This document shows, piece by piece, positions 7,437 to 16,399 of a stretch of DNA of 55,879 nt; within the stretch, counting starts at the first letter, position 1, and every line of letters starts with the position of its first letter. The notes below the pieces were generated by a model. The model searched no databases and was not told the origin of the DNA. It saw nothing but the letters and a program-made list of their open reading frames with translations. The translations under genes were made by a program, and so were the position numbers. Origin of the DNA: Gemmatimonadota bacterium (GTDB lineage: Bacteria; Gemmatimonadota; Gemmatimonadetes; Gemmatimonadales; GWC2-71-9); NCBI GenBank assembly GCA_003221895.1, contig QHUJ01000116.1:1-55879 (forward strand), in the 5' to 3' direction.

Positions 7437-9725
7437 CTACGGCATCGCCGCGCGTCCCCCCGATGTGTTCGCCGGCAGATTCTCTTCGACGAACCTGGTC
7501 AGCAGCGTATACAAATGCTGGCGGGTGCTGCCGCCGGAAATCGAGTGAGTCCGGTTCGGGTACACCATCAGCGAGAACGGCCGGTTTGCGGCCACCAGCG
7601 CGTTGACCATGGCTTCGGTGTTCTGGAAATGCACGTTGTCATCGCCCGACCCGTGCACGATCAACAACCGGCCCTTCAGGTTCTTCGCGTACGTGAGCGG
7701 TGAGCCCTTGTCATAACCGGCCGCGTTGTCCTGCGGCAAGCCGTTGTAGCGCTCGGTGTAAATCGTGTCGTAGTACTTCCAATGCGTCACCGGCGCGACC
7801 GCGATCGCCATGCGATAGACGTCGGGCGCCTGCGTGATGACGTTGAGCGACATGAACCCGCCGTAGCTCCATCCCCAGATGCCGATCCGCGTGGAGTCGA
7901 CAAACGGCAGCCGGCCCACGGCGCGCGCGGCGGCCGCCTGGTCGCGGGTCTCGATCACGCCCATCTGCCTGTAAATGATCTTCCGCCACGCTCGACCGCG
8001 CGCGCCGGTGCCGCGGTTGTCCACGCTGGCGACGATGTAGCCCCGCTGCGCCAGCATCTGGTACCAGAGGTAATTCTGGCCGCCCCAGGCGTCGGTGACG
8101 GTTTGCGAGCCCGGTCCGCCGTAGACGAAGAACAGCACGGGATAGTGCGATGTGGAATCGAAGTTGGGTGGCTTGATGAACCAGCCATTCAGCTTGATCC
8201 CGCTCCCGATGTCCACTTGCCGGAATTCACTCGCGCCCAGGTGCAGGCCGCCGACCTTGCCCTTGAGCGCCGAGTTGTCGACGAGTGTGCGCAGGACCCG
8301 ATGATCCGGCAGGCTCACGACCGTCACGACGGGTGGCACGCCAAACCGCGAATAGGTGTGCACCGCAAAGCGGCCGCTCGGCGAGATGTTGTAGCTATGC
8401 GTCCCCGGCTCCGACGCCGGTGACACGCGCTGCGGCGCGAGCTCGGGCTTCGCGTAATTGACGCGGTACAAATACCGTTGGGTCGGGTTGTCGGGCGATG
8501 CGATGTAATAGAGGGACGTGCTGAGCGTGTCCACGCGCAGCACGTCGAGCACGTCAAACTCGCCCGAGGTGAGGACGTGTGGCGTTCCGCCGGCACGCGG
8601 CACGAGATAGATGTGGCTCCACCCGTCACGCTCCGAAAGCCAGAGCAGATCCTTCCCGCCGTTGACGAAGCGCAGCTCGTCGAATTGCTCGACCCATGCG
8701 CTGTCCCGCTCGGTGAACAAGGTCTGCACCTGGCCCGTTTGCGCATCCGCCAGCATTACTTGCAGCGTGTCCTGCAGGCGATTGAGGTGCTGGAGGATCA
8801 GCTCCTTGCTGGTCGAGCCCTTGCCGGCGTGCGCCCATTCCATGCGCGCGATGTAATTGTTGCGCGGGTCGCCCGGGACTTTCATCCAGCGGGTCTCTCC
8901 CCCGGCGGCACTGACGACTCCCACCCGGCTCGCGGAGTTGGTCTGGCCTGCCTTCGGGTACTGCACCGGGGTGGTGAACGCGTACAGCGAATCCGTCACA
9001 TTATAGAGCAGGAAGTCGCGCACGCCGCTCGCGTCGAGCTGCCAGTAGGCGATCGACTTGCCGTCGGGATTCCAGCGCCACCCGTCCTGCAGACCGAGCT
9101 CCTCTTCGTAGACCCAGTCGAAGGTGCCGTTGATCGTGGTGTGTGAGCCGTCGCTGGTCAGCTGGGTGATTTTCCCGCTGGCCAGGTCTTCCACATAGAG
9201 GTTGTTCTCGCCATAACGCACCCACCCCACGCGCCCACCGTCGGGTGAGAACTTCGCGAACATGAGGGTCGACGCGGGACCGTTGCCGCCGAGTTTCTTG
9301 AGCGTCCAGCCGCTCAAGTCGAGCACCCAGTAGTCGCCGCGCGTGTTGGTGCGCCAGACCTGCTGCGAATTCGTGAAGACCAGCACCTTCCGGCCGTCGG
9401 GCGACCAACTGTAGTCCTCGATGTCGAGCGGCGTCGAGTCGCCGGGCGGAATGAGGTGCGAGGCCGCAACGAGCGTGGTGCGGAACCCGGACTCGGCGTC
9501 GTAGCGCACGATGTCGCGGCCGGGCTTCCCATTCGCCGGACGTTCGAGCGTGGTGTAGCCGACGCCGTCGTTGAGCCATGCGAGCGGACCGAACGTTCCG
9601 CCGCGGAACTCGGGTGAGGCGAAAATGCGGTCGACGCTGAGAAGACTGGAGTCGTTCTCGGCGCGCTGGGCCGCCAATGGGCTGCCCAACGCGACGAGCA
9701 CGGTGACAAGACAAATCCTGCGCAT
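7437..9725 (-). CDS. S9B dipeptidyl-peptidase IV-like exopeptidase
   Basis: This 762-aa protein has a cleavable signal peptide (LVTVLVALGSPLAAQ). It then has a DPP-IV N-terminal beta-propeller (about 80-500) and a prolyl-oligopeptidase alpha/beta-hydrolase domain (about 520-755). The catalytic Ser is at about 620 in GWSYGG, the Asp at about 695 in HGSGDDNVH, and the His at about 727 in NRTHSI. The Glu pair in WVYEEEL is the DPP-IV motif that binds the substrate N-terminus, so X-Pro or X-Ala dipeptide release outside the cytoplasm is expected. It lies upstream of the sigma/anti-sigma pair on the same strand. Length and motifs are normal. Confidence 0.9.
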   Translation of the reverse strand: MRRICLVTVLVALGSPLAAQRAENDSSLLSVDRIFASPEFRGGTFGPLAWLNDGVGYTTLERPANGKPGRDIVRYDAESGFRTTLVAASHLIPPGDSTPLDIEDYSWSPDGRKVLVFTNSQQVWRTNTRGDYWVLDLSGWTLKKLGGNGPASTLMFAKFSPDGGRVGWVRYGENNLYVEDLASGKITQLTSDGSHTTINGTFDWVYEEELGLQDGWRWNPDGKSIAYWQLDASGVRDFLLYNVTDSLYAFTTPVQYPKAGQTNSASRVGVVSAAGGETRWMKVPGDPRNNYIARMEWAHAGKGSTSKELILQHLNRLQDTLQVMLADAQTGQVQTLFTERDSAWVEQFDELRFVNGGKDLLWLSERDGWSHIYLVPRAGGTPHVLTSGEFDVLDVLRVDTLSTSLYYIASPDNPTQRYLYRVNYAKPELAPQRVSPASEPGTHSYNISPSGRFAVHTYSRFGVPPVVTVVSLPDHRVLRTLVDNSALKGKVGGLHLGASEFRQVDIGSGIKLNGWFIKPPNFDSTSHYPVLFFVYGGPGSQTVTDAWGGQNYLWYQMLAQRGYIVASVDNRGTGARGRAWRKIIYRQMGVIETRDQAAAARAVGRLPFVDSTRIGIWGWSYGGFMSLNVITQAPDVYRMAIAVAPVTHWKYYDTIYTERYNGLPQDNAAGYDKGSPLTYAKNLKGRLLIVHGSGDDNVHFQNTEAMVNALVAANRPFSLMVYPNRTHSISGGSTRQHLYTLLTRFVEENLPANTSGGRAAMP

Positions 9726-9763
9726 CGGTTCGAGACCCGTGTGAAGTGGGACCCGAAGGATAG

Positions 9764-10246
9764 CTACGGACGGGGCGGTCCGCTCATTCCACCCCGGCGC
9801 ACGACCTGAGGCTTGGGCAGCGAGTCGAATTTCACCTGCTGGGCCGCCGTCAGGTTATTGCGGATCGCCGCAACCCACTGATCCGCTTCGGCCTGAAACC
9901 CGTCCATCTCGGTGCGCACGCTGTCGAACTTGGCCCGCTGTTCGGGCGTGGGCTCTTGCCCCGGGGTGAACTGCGTCCCGGACGCTTGCATCTGCTGGCG
10001 AATGGCTTGCCGCCGCGCGGCGGCGTCCTTCATCACGCCGTTCAACGCGGTGTAGGCGGGCGTGATCTTGGTGCGTTGATCGGCTTTGAGGCCGAGCGCC
10101 TGGCTGAGCGAGTCGATGGTCATCCAGTGATCGGGCGGTGGCGGGAAGCGACGGGGACCGTCGGGCGTGCCAGCAGGCGGCGTCTGGGCCAGCGCGGAAA
10201 TTGTGACAAGCATGAAGAGCGTTGCAACGGCAAACAGGCGGCGCAT
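9764..10246 (-). CDS. Spy/CpxP-like periplasmic protein
   Basis: This 160-aa protein has a signal peptide (MRRLFAVATLFMLVTISALAQ). The rest is helical and rich in charged residues and glutamine. It carries two LTxxQ-like motifs: LGLKADQRTKI near residue 60 and NLTAAQQVKFDSL near the end. These mark the Spy/CpxP/heavy-metal-sensor superfamily, made of periplasmic chaperone-like or stress-sensing proteins. A proline-rich start and a GPPRP tail flank the fold. ATG 10246 is used because the signal peptide begins there; ATG 10261 is possible. A 9-bp inverted repeat covers the start region. It is transcribed toward the S9 peptidase. Confidence 0.6.
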   Translation of the reverse strand: MRRLFAVATLFMLVTISALAQTPPAGTPDGPRRFPPPPDHWMTIDSLSQALGLKADQRTKITPAYTALNGVMKDAAARRQAIRQQMQASGTQFTPGQEPTPEQRAKFDSVRTEMDGFQAEADQWVAAIRNNLTAAQQVKFDSLPKPQVVRRGGMSGPPRP

Positions 10247-10247
10247 A

Positions 10248-10277
10248 ACGAGTGACCCCATGAGAAAAGTCACTCGT
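10248..10277. promoter_or_regulatory. 9-bp inverted repeat at the Spy-like gene start (possible operator)
   Basis: ACGAGTGAC (10248-10256) is exactly complementary to GTCACTCGT (10269-10277) with a 12-nt spacer. The symmetry and position just upstream of the ATG at 10246 resemble a repressor operator. As RNA it could instead form a hairpin near the ribosome-binding site. Confidence 0.4.
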
Positions 10278-10325
10278 CATACGCACGACGCTCGTCTGGC
10301 GTTTACCGCTGTGTCGAGCGCGCCT

Positions 10326-10949
10326 TCAGGACCGGCAGCACTTTGACTGCTCGCACACCGCCCAGGTCTGCTCGTCTAGTGGATCCCACACCCACCGTGC
10401 GATCGACTGGCCCCACTTGTATTTCACGTGGCTACTATCGATGTAGAGCCGTCGATCGACGGGCGCCGCGCCGGAATCTGTCGACGCGTACACTGACCAG
10501 GTCTCTTCGTGCCTGCGACCAGCCCACCAGTAGACGGTGTCCTGTCCGTAGATGCCATACTTGAGGTAGTGCGCCGTGTCGGCCGTGATGATGCGTGCGA
10601 TGATCCGCCCCTGTACCAGCCAGTCGCCCGTGAGCTTGTACGCCTCTTCCAACGGCTGGATCACCGAGCGCGGACCGTGTCTGCAGGTGGTGTCGCCTGG
10701 ACAGGTCCCTGTGTGCAGCAGTTGGTCATCGCCCGCACCCGGCACCGTGACGAAATGGAGTGTCCGCCCGTATGCCACCACCGCGCGAACTGTATCTGCG
10801 CTCGTCGCTAGGGTGTCCATGCGAAACGGTGGCCGTTTCGGGGCCGGCGCCTGAGTCCTCACAGCACCCACTGCTGCCAGCAGCCCGACCACAATCGCCA
10901 ACAGCCCCACTGTCGCCAACAGTTGCCCCCGTCGCTTCGGGAATTGCAT
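10326..10949 (-). CDS. Hypothetical signal-anchored envelope protein
   Basis: I do not recognise this 207-aa protein. It starts MQFPKRRGQ and has one hydrophobic segment (ATVGLLAIVVGLLAAVGAV) near residues 12-30, so it is anchored in the inner membrane or secreted. The rest is about 170 soluble residues rich in aromatic and charged residues. Four cysteines (CPGDTTC, and CEQSKCC at the C-terminus) suggest disulfides. ATG 10949 is preferred to one at 10976 because the positively charged n-region starts there. It sits between the TPR kinase and the Spy-like gene on the same strand and may belong to their transcript. Confidence 0.6.
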   Translation of the reverse strand: MQFPKRRGQLLATVGLLAIVVGLLAAVGAVRTQAPAPKRPPFRMDTLATSADTVRAVVAYGRTLHFVTVPGAGDDQLLHTGTCPGDTTCRHGPRSVIQPLEEAYKLTGDWLVQGRIIARIITADTAHYLKYGIYGQDTVYWWAGRRHEETWSVYASTDSGAAPVDRRLYIDSSHVKYKWGQSIARWVWDPLDEQTWAVCEQSKCCRS

Positions 10950-10988
10950 GGGTTCTCCCCGGTTAAAGGGTGACACGACTCGCCCGAT

Positions 10989-13900
10989 TCAACGTTGCCG
11001 CCCTGCAAGCGTGCGCATGCTCGCGAGCGTCGGCGCAAGCGGTGCATCCGCGCTTGCCCACATGTCGAGTACGCCGCGAGCCCAATGCTCAGCGGTCGTC
11101 TTGTCCCCCGCCCGTCCCGCGAGATCGGCGCGCAGGGCCATCGCGCGGACGAGCGCCGCTGCTTGCGGAACCTGGTCCAGGAGATAGGTCCCGAGCGTCG
11201 GCAGCGCCGTCAACGAGAGATCCAGCAGCTGCGTCGCGGCTCCGCTGTCGCCGATCTGCAGTAGCAGCACGGCCTCCAGATAGGTGCCGTCCACCGCCAC
11301 GTCACCGGGTCGCTGGTGACTGCGGAGCTGTGCAAGCCTCGCGCGCTCCGTACGGACCCGAGCGGTATCGCCATGCGCAAGCGCCCACTGCCACTCGAGG
11401 ACATAGTCTCCGCCCGCGTCCGCGCGATGGACATCCGTGAGCCCAAGCTGTGGGAATGCGAGTCCGACGGGCACGTGCAGCACCGCGAGCCGAACGCGCT
11501 CGCGCGCCATGGGCCCAGTCCAGCTTGCCACGCGGCGATCCACGCGCGCCTTCAGCGCTCGGAGGCTGTCCACGGGCCCACCAAGCGCCGCGTACCCAAG
11601 CAATGCAAGCGCTGCCTCCCTGACGGGTACCGGGGCCTCGGGGAGCGCCTCGCCGTCCCACGTCACGGGCGTGTCGACTGGCGCCGAGAGAGCGAGCAGC
11701 TCCGCCGTGCGATAGACTCGGCCCGTGAGCGCTGCGAGGCCCGCCAGGCGATGCGCTTCCATCGGATCCGGCGCGGCCGGCGCGACGGCGAGGATCGAGT
11801 CCGCGAGCGAGCGCGCGCGGGCGAACTGCTCGAGCTTCGCCAACAGGCGGATCTCGGCTAGGGCCAGGCGCGATGTCTGCTGGGCGTCGTGGCTGAGCGC
11901 CCGGCCGCGCCGTGCGGCCGCCAGCGCCGAACTCCCGGGCCCTCCATCGAGGGTGAGCTCACCGCTCGTCTCGAGGACAACCGAAAATGCCTCGAAGGCG
12001 TCAGCGCTCGTGGGGAACGCCTCGATCCACCGCTGAATGATCTCACCCAGCACCTGCCGGTTGCGGTCGACCGCGAGCGAAGTGCTGGGGGGATTGGCTT
12101 CCGGCCGGCCTCCGAACACCATCGCAATCGGATACGGCACGAAGGCCAGGGTATCGTGATCCAGCGAGGGAAACGCACCGAACTGTACAGGGGGCGCCGC
12201 CGGCGTGCCAGCGACAAAACCGGAGCGGACCAGGTTCGTCTCGACGTAGAACAGGTCCATCAGCCGTTGCGTGCCGATGCCCGTGAACGCGCGATGCACC
12301 GAGGGCACCAGCTCGAGCGCCCGGCGGTATGCGGCGGCCGCCGCTTGGTAACTCGACCGGAAGCGCCACCCCGACGGGCTGCGCGGGTCCCGCACCACGA
12401 CATGATCGCGGCGCTGGCACTCGCCCAACCCGAACCACGCGATGAAGTCGGTCGAATCGCGCGCGACGATCGCACGGTAATCGGCACACGCCTGCTCGAT
12501 CTCGCCGGTCGCCAGGTGCCTCAGCGCGCGCGCCAACGCCAGGTCGGGAGCGCCCAGTTTTTGCGTGCGCGAGAGTGCCCGAGCGGCACTCACTCCCCAG
12601 TCCGCGGCGGGCGCATCCGCCAGCAGCTGGGCATAGGCCAGCCACAGGTTCGCTTGCGCATAGTCGGGGTCACTTTCAAGCGCGGCGCGGAACAGTCGCT
12701 GCGCGCCGGCAAGGTCCCAGCTCGCCAGTGCTTCACGACCATCCGCATATGCGTAAAACGCCGCCAGGACTTCGGTGCCCAAGACGTCCGGGCGCACCTG
12801 CTTCGCGTTCACCCCCCCAAGCAGGATGGAATCGGCCAGCTGGCGGAACTTCGCCTCAAGTCTCTGCTCGTTCTTGTCAATGCGCACCGTATAATCGCGC
12901 ACGCTTTTGCCACCGTGCCGCAGGTCGTACAGCGCTGCCGTTACGTGAATCGAATCCCCCACCGCCGAGACGTCGCCCCACACGAGCATCCCCGCGCCGA
13001 CGTCCCTGGCAAGATTCTTGGCTTGGTCGAGCGTCATCGGTTGGTCGCCGCGACGCACTCGCGCGTCGTGTACCCGGAGCGGATCCGCCAGTCGAACATC
13101 CGCCCAGCGCCCGAAAGCCTGCGAGAGCAGCAGCTCACACTGGTCGCCGTTGACGAGTGCAGGCGCGGCACCGCCCCGATGCCCGAAAGGCACCACGACA
13201 TACAACGACGCGTCGAGCGGGCTAGCCCTGAGCTTGGGTAATACCACCACGCCCGCCGTCCCCAGCACGACGGCCGTTACCATCGCGGCGACCCGCCAGC
13301 GACGTGGGATGCGCCGGGTCCGGCGCGGGGACGAATCGGTTTGTGCCGGCCCCAACGCGGCCGCAAAATCGGCCGCCGTCGCGAAGCGCTCGGCGGGCAG
13401 CCGCGCGAGCGCCACTTCGATCGCGTATTCGACGTCGATCGGAATGTCGCGCCGCTCTACCGACAGCCCGGGACTCTGCCTCGCCGGCGTGCGACCGGCG
13501 TACGGCGGATGCCCGACCAGCATCTCGTAGAGGACGCATCCCAGACTGTAGATGTCGCTCCGGCCGTCCAGCTCGTCTCCGGCCGCCTGCTCCGGGCTCA
13601 TGTAGTCCACCGTGCCGACGACGATCCCCGTGCCGGTCACGCGCGCTTCGTTCGCCGCGCTGATCGCGCGCGCGATGCCGAAATCGCTCACGACGGGATG
13701 CCCCGCCTCGATGAGGATGTTCTCCGGCTTGATGTCGCGATGCACGATGTTCTGCGCATGCGCGTACGCCAGCGCGTCGGCCACGTCGCGCGCGATCTCT
13801 ACTGCATCGGCAACGGGCAGCCGGCCTTCACGCTGCAGCCGGTGTCGCAGCGATTCGCCCTCGACATACGGCATCGTGTAGAACAGCAGCCCGTCGGCGA

Positions 13901-14159
13901 TATCGGAGTCGAACAGCGGCAGGATGTGGGGGTGCGCCAGCGTGGCGGCGACCGTGATCTCGCGGAGGAACCGGTCGGGACCCAGCGCCTGAGCGAGATC
14001 CGGCCGGAGCACCTTGAGGGCCACCCGGCGCTCATTGCGGAGGTCGCGGGCGAGATAGACAAGCGACATCCCGCCACGGCCGATCTCGCGCTCAATCGTG
14101 TAGCGGCCCGCCAGAGCCGCGGCGAGCCGCGCCTGAAGGTCCTCCACGGGCATTAGCAT
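10989..14159 (-). CDS. Transmembrane Ser/Thr protein kinase with extracytoplasmic FlgO/TolB-like and TPR regions
   Basis: This 1056-aa bacterial PknB-type receptor kinase has its kinase domain at about 20-270. It shows a glycine loop (IGRGGMSLVYLA), Lys49 in VALKVL, HRDIKPEN (Asp142), DFG (159-161) and SPEQ. A basic stretch precedes a single transmembrane helix at about 288-308. The outer part begins with a TolB-N/FlgO-like domain (about 315-440), which includes GMLVWGDVS and VTAALYDL. It continues with about 600 residues of TPR-like helices. This architecture is common in Gemmatimonadota and Acidobacteria. ATG 14159 is used: the kinase fold starts 20 residues later, and the upstream in-frame codons coincide with a PD40 remnant in another frame. 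It probably phosphorylates cytosolic regulators in response to an envelope signal. Confidence 0.88.
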   Translation of the reverse strand: MLMPVEDLQARLAAALAGRYTIEREIGRGGMSLVYLARDLRNERRVALKVLRPDLAQALGPDRFLREITVAATLAHPHILPLFDSDIADGLLFYTMPYVEGESLRHRLQREGRLPVADAVEIARDVADALAYAHAQNIVHRDIKPENILIEAGHPVVSDFGIARAISAANEARVTGTGIVVGTVDYMSPEQAAGDELDGRSDIYSLGCVLYEMLVGHPPYAGRTPARQSPGLSVERRDIPIDVEYAIEVALARLPAERFATAADFAAALGPAQTDSSPRRTRRIPRRWRVAAMVTAVVLGTAGVVVLPKLRASPLDASLYVVVPFGHRGGAAPALVNGDQCELLLSQAFGRWADVRLADPLRVHDARVRRGDQPMTLDQAKNLARDVGAGMLVWGDVSAVGDSIHVTAALYDLRHGGKSVRDYTVRIDKNEQRLEAKFRQLADSILLGGVNAKQVRPDVLGTEVLAAFYAYADGREALASWDLAGAQRLFRAALESDPDYAQANLWLAYAQLLADAPAADWGVSAARALSRTQKLGAPDLALARALRHLATGEIEQACADYRAIVARDSTDFIAWFGLGECQRRDHVVVRDPRSPSGWRFRSSYQAAAAAYRRALELVPSVHRAFTGIGTQRLMDLFYVETNLVRSGFVAGTPAAPPVQFGAFPSLDHDTLAFVPYPIAMVFGGRPEANPPSTSLAVDRNRQVLGEIIQRWIEAFPTSADAFEAFSVVLETSGELTLDGGPGSSALAAARRGRALSHDAQQTSRLALAEIRLLAKLEQFARARSLADSILAVAPAAPDPMEAHRLAGLAALTGRVYRTAELLALSAPVDTPVTWDGEALPEAPVPVREAALALLGYAALGGPVDSLRALKARVDRRVASWTGPMARERVRLAVLHVPVGLAFPQLGLTDVHRADAGGDYVLEWQWALAHGDTARVRTERARLAQLRSHQRPGDVAVDGTYLEAVLLLQIGDSGAATQLLDLSLTALPTLGTYLLDQVPQAAALVRAMALRADLAGRAGDKTTAEHWARGVLDMWASADAPLAPTLASMRTLAGRQR

Positions 14160-14191
14160 ACGGCCTGGCTGCGGGGGCGGTAAGGGCTCGT

Positions 14192-14290
14192 TTAGTCGGT
14201 CCCTTCCCGCACCCGGGTGCTCACGAACAGATCCAGATCCTGGACTGCCGGGCTCGTCGAAACGCATGAATCCTCGGGCATCAGGGTTTT
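14192..14290 (-). pseudogene. Possible C-terminal remnant of a third PD40 lipoprotein
   Basis: Just past the stop of PD40 copy 2, in another frame, a short open stretch ends PAVQDLDLFVSTRVREGTD followed by TAA. Its QDLDLFVSTR is close to LQDLWISTR and FFDIWMTTR, the terminal motif of the two PD40 proteins here. The upstream part has decayed beyond recognition. It may be the worn tail of another copy, as at 2783-3013. The match is short, so chance is possible. Confidence 0.4.
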
Positions 14291-14304
14291 GTGGGAGAGC
14301 ACCG

Positions 14305-15276
14305 CTAGTTCTCGCCCTGCGTCCGTGTCGTCATCCAGATGTCGAAGAATCCGAGACCGCCCCGGCCGGCGGGGGAAATGAACAGCAGCGTCCGACCGTC
14401 CCACGACAGATTCGGGTGGAACTCGGCGCCCGCCCGATTCACCGGAGCGCCCAGGTTTACGGGCGCGGACCAGGCGTCGTGGACGTTGTTGCGCGTCGCG
14501 ACCCAGATATCGAACCCACCGACGCCACCAGTCCGGCGCGAGTTGAAGAACAGCTCGCGTCCGTCCCGCCTCACCGACGTGTGATTGTCCTCGACCGCCG
14601 AGTTGAGCCCCGTCTGCACAACAGCGGGTCCAAGCGTCTCGCCGTCCTTGTTGACACGCACCGCGTAGAGGTCCGTCGTGACGGGGGGATCGCCTCGGTC
14701 GAAATACAGCGTGCCGTCTCCATCGCCTTCGTGCTGTAAGTAGGTCGGTCCCTCTTCTGAACTCGCCGTGTTCACATCAGGACCGAGACTCACCGCAGTT
14801 TCCCATTCCGATTCGTTCGCGTCGCGGCGCGTGACATATATGTCTCGCTGTCCGCCAGTCGCGAAGCGGTAGAAGAACAGGAGGCGTCCATCGGGAGCGA
14901 GCGCGGGACCCGCCTCGCTCAGAGGCGTATTCACCTGTGGGCCCAGGTTCACCGCCGTTTCCCACGGACCATCGCGGGACGCACGCTGTGCCACCCACAG
15001 GTCGAAACTCCCCTGGCAGCCGTCAGGCGTGTCGCTCCCCAGCCCGCCACGCCGATTCGAGGTGAAGTAGAGCGCGAGCTCATCCTTGGAGAGCGTCGGG
15101 GTCTGGTCCTGGCACGTGGAGTTTACTGGCGCGTCGAGATGTACTGGCTCGGACCACTCGGACCAGTCCTTCGTCATGAAGGACGGGCCGACGAGCCGCT
15201 GCTCGCTCGGCTTCTCGCACGCGAGCAGCAGCGCGAGCGGGACCAGCGACGCGACGCTGCGGGGCGCGTTCAACAT
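14305..15276 (-). CDS. PD40 beta-propeller lipoprotein (copy 2)
   Basis: This 323-aa paralog of the protein at 3014-3976 has a lipoprotein signal (VASLVPLALLLAC, Cys at about 20). Its PD40 repeats carry W-x-x-[AP]-V-N-L-G-x-x-V-N, D-G-R-x-L-F-F and GG.G..DI[WY] signatures and end in GRGGLGFFDIWMTTR. A short insertion in the first blade (SDTPDGCQGSFD) adds a cysteine that may pair with the one in NSTCQDQ. It is first in a minus-strand run with the receptor kinase downstream, 145 nt away. A binding function for the propeller on the periplasmic or surface side is inferred. The substrate is unknown. Confidence 0.75.
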   Translation of the reverse strand: MLNAPRSVASLVPLALLLACEKPSEQRLVGPSFMTKDWSEWSEPVHLDAPVNSTCQDQTPTLSKDELALYFTSNRRGGLGSDTPDGCQGSFDLWVAQRASRDGPWETAVNLGPQVNTPLSEAGPALAPDGRLLFFYRFATGGQRDIYVTRRDANESEWETAVSLGPDVNTASSEEGPTYLQHEGDGDGTLYFDRGDPPVTTDLYAVRVNKDGETLGPAVVQTGLNSAVEDNHTSVRRDGRELFFNSRRTGGVGGFDIWVATRNNVHDAWSAPVNLGAPVNRAGAEFHPNLSWDGRTLLFISPAGRGGLGFFDIWMTTRTQGEN

Positions 15277-15406
15277 GGGATCTCCTTTGAATGCCCGATC
15301 GGCGGGCGGGTCAGGAGGCAGCTATGCCACATTGGACGGACGAAAGAGGCCGGTTTGCTTAAGGCCTTGGCTATGCGCGGTTTGGCGACTACTTTCCGGG
15401 TCCCAA

Positions 15407-16360
15407 ATGCGGGACCTGTCGCTGTCGCGCAGCCAGCTCCTGCTCCTCGCCGGAACGGCCAACCGGCCCCTCGCCGAGGAGATGGCCCAGCATTTGGGAC
15501 AGCCGCTGTGCGCGGTGACGATGCGGCGGTTTGCCGACGGCGAGATCTTCGTAAAAATCGACGAGAACGTGCGCGGGCGGGATGTGTTCATCATCCAGCC
15601 CACCAATCCGCCGGCCGAAAACTACATGGAGCTGCTGCTGCTCATGGACGCCGCGCGGCGCGCGAGCGCCGCCCGCATCACGGCGGTGCTCCCGTACTTC
15701 GGCTACGCGCGCCAGGACCGCAAGGATCAGCCGCGCGTAGCGATCAGCGCCAAGCTGCTGGCGAATCTGATCACGCACGCGGGCGCGGACCGGGTGCTGG
15801 GAATGGATTTCCATTCCCACCAGGTGCAGGGGTTTTTCGACATTCCGGTGGATCACCTGTACGCGGCGCCGGTGTTCGTGAACCACTACCGCACCAAGCG
15901 GCTGTATCAGCCGGTGGTCGTGGCGCCGGACGTCGGCTCGGCGAAGATGGCGCGCGGCTTCGCGAAGCGGCTGGATGCGTCGCTCGCGATCATCGACAAG
16001 CGGCGCCCGTCGGCGAACATCGCCGAAGTGCTGAACGTCGTCGGAGAAGTCGAGGACAAGGACTGCCTCATTCCCGACGACATGATCGACACCGCGGGGA
16101 CGATTTCGGAAGCCGCCGCGGCGCTGAAGCGACTGGGCGCACGCCGCATCTTCGCGTTTGCGACGCACGCGCTGCTGTCGGGACCGGCGGTCGAGCGACT
16201 GCGCGCTTCGCCGATCGAGGAAGTGACGGTGACGAACACGATCCGTGTGGGAGAAGAGAAGCAGTTCGAAAAACTCAAAGTGTTGTCGATCGCAAGTTTG
16301 ATGGCAAAAGCCATCGGGTACGAGCATTCGAACCAGTCAGTCAGCTCGTTGTTTGATTGA
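15407..16360 (+). CDS. prs: Ribose-phosphate pyrophosphokinase
   Basis: This 317-aa enzyme makes PRPP from ribose 5-phosphate and ATP, feeding nucleotide, histidine and tryptophan synthesis. Class I family motifs are present: MRRFADGEIFVKIDENVRGR, the flexible-loop region FGYARQDRKDQPR, DFHSHQVQGFFDIPVDHL, the catalytic-loop APDVGSAKMARGFAKRL, and the PRPP-binding DDMIDTAGT (commonly DD[MI]I[DA]TAGT). Start at ATG 15407: the frame is open upstream, but similarity begins two residues later. There is no clear Shine-Dalgarno sequence. It leads a plus-strand housekeeping run with rplY and pth. Confidence 0.95.
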   Translation: MRDLSLSRSQLLLLAGTANRPLAEEMAQHLGQPLCAVTMRRFADGEIFVKIDENVRGRDVFIIQPTNPPAENYMELLLLMDAARRASAARITAVLPYFGYARQDRKDQPRVAISAKLLANLITHAGADRVLGMDFHSHQVQGFFDIPVDHLYAAPVFVNHYRTKRLYQPVVVAPDVGSAKMARGFAKRLDASLAIIDKRRPSANIAEVLNVVGEVEDKDCLIPDDMIDTAGTISEAAAALKRLGARRIFAFATHALLSGPAVERLRASPIEEVTVTNTIRVGEEKQFEKLKVLSIASLMAKAIGYEHSNQSVSSLFD

Positions 16361-16399
16361 CTGAGCCACCTAGCCACACAGGACCTTAGGACTGATGCT

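Noticed and set aside
14160-14267. A 36-residue N-terminal extension of the receptor kinase.
   Set aside because: The codons overlap a PD40-like tail in another frame, and the Pro/Gly-rich text is unlike kinase N-termini.
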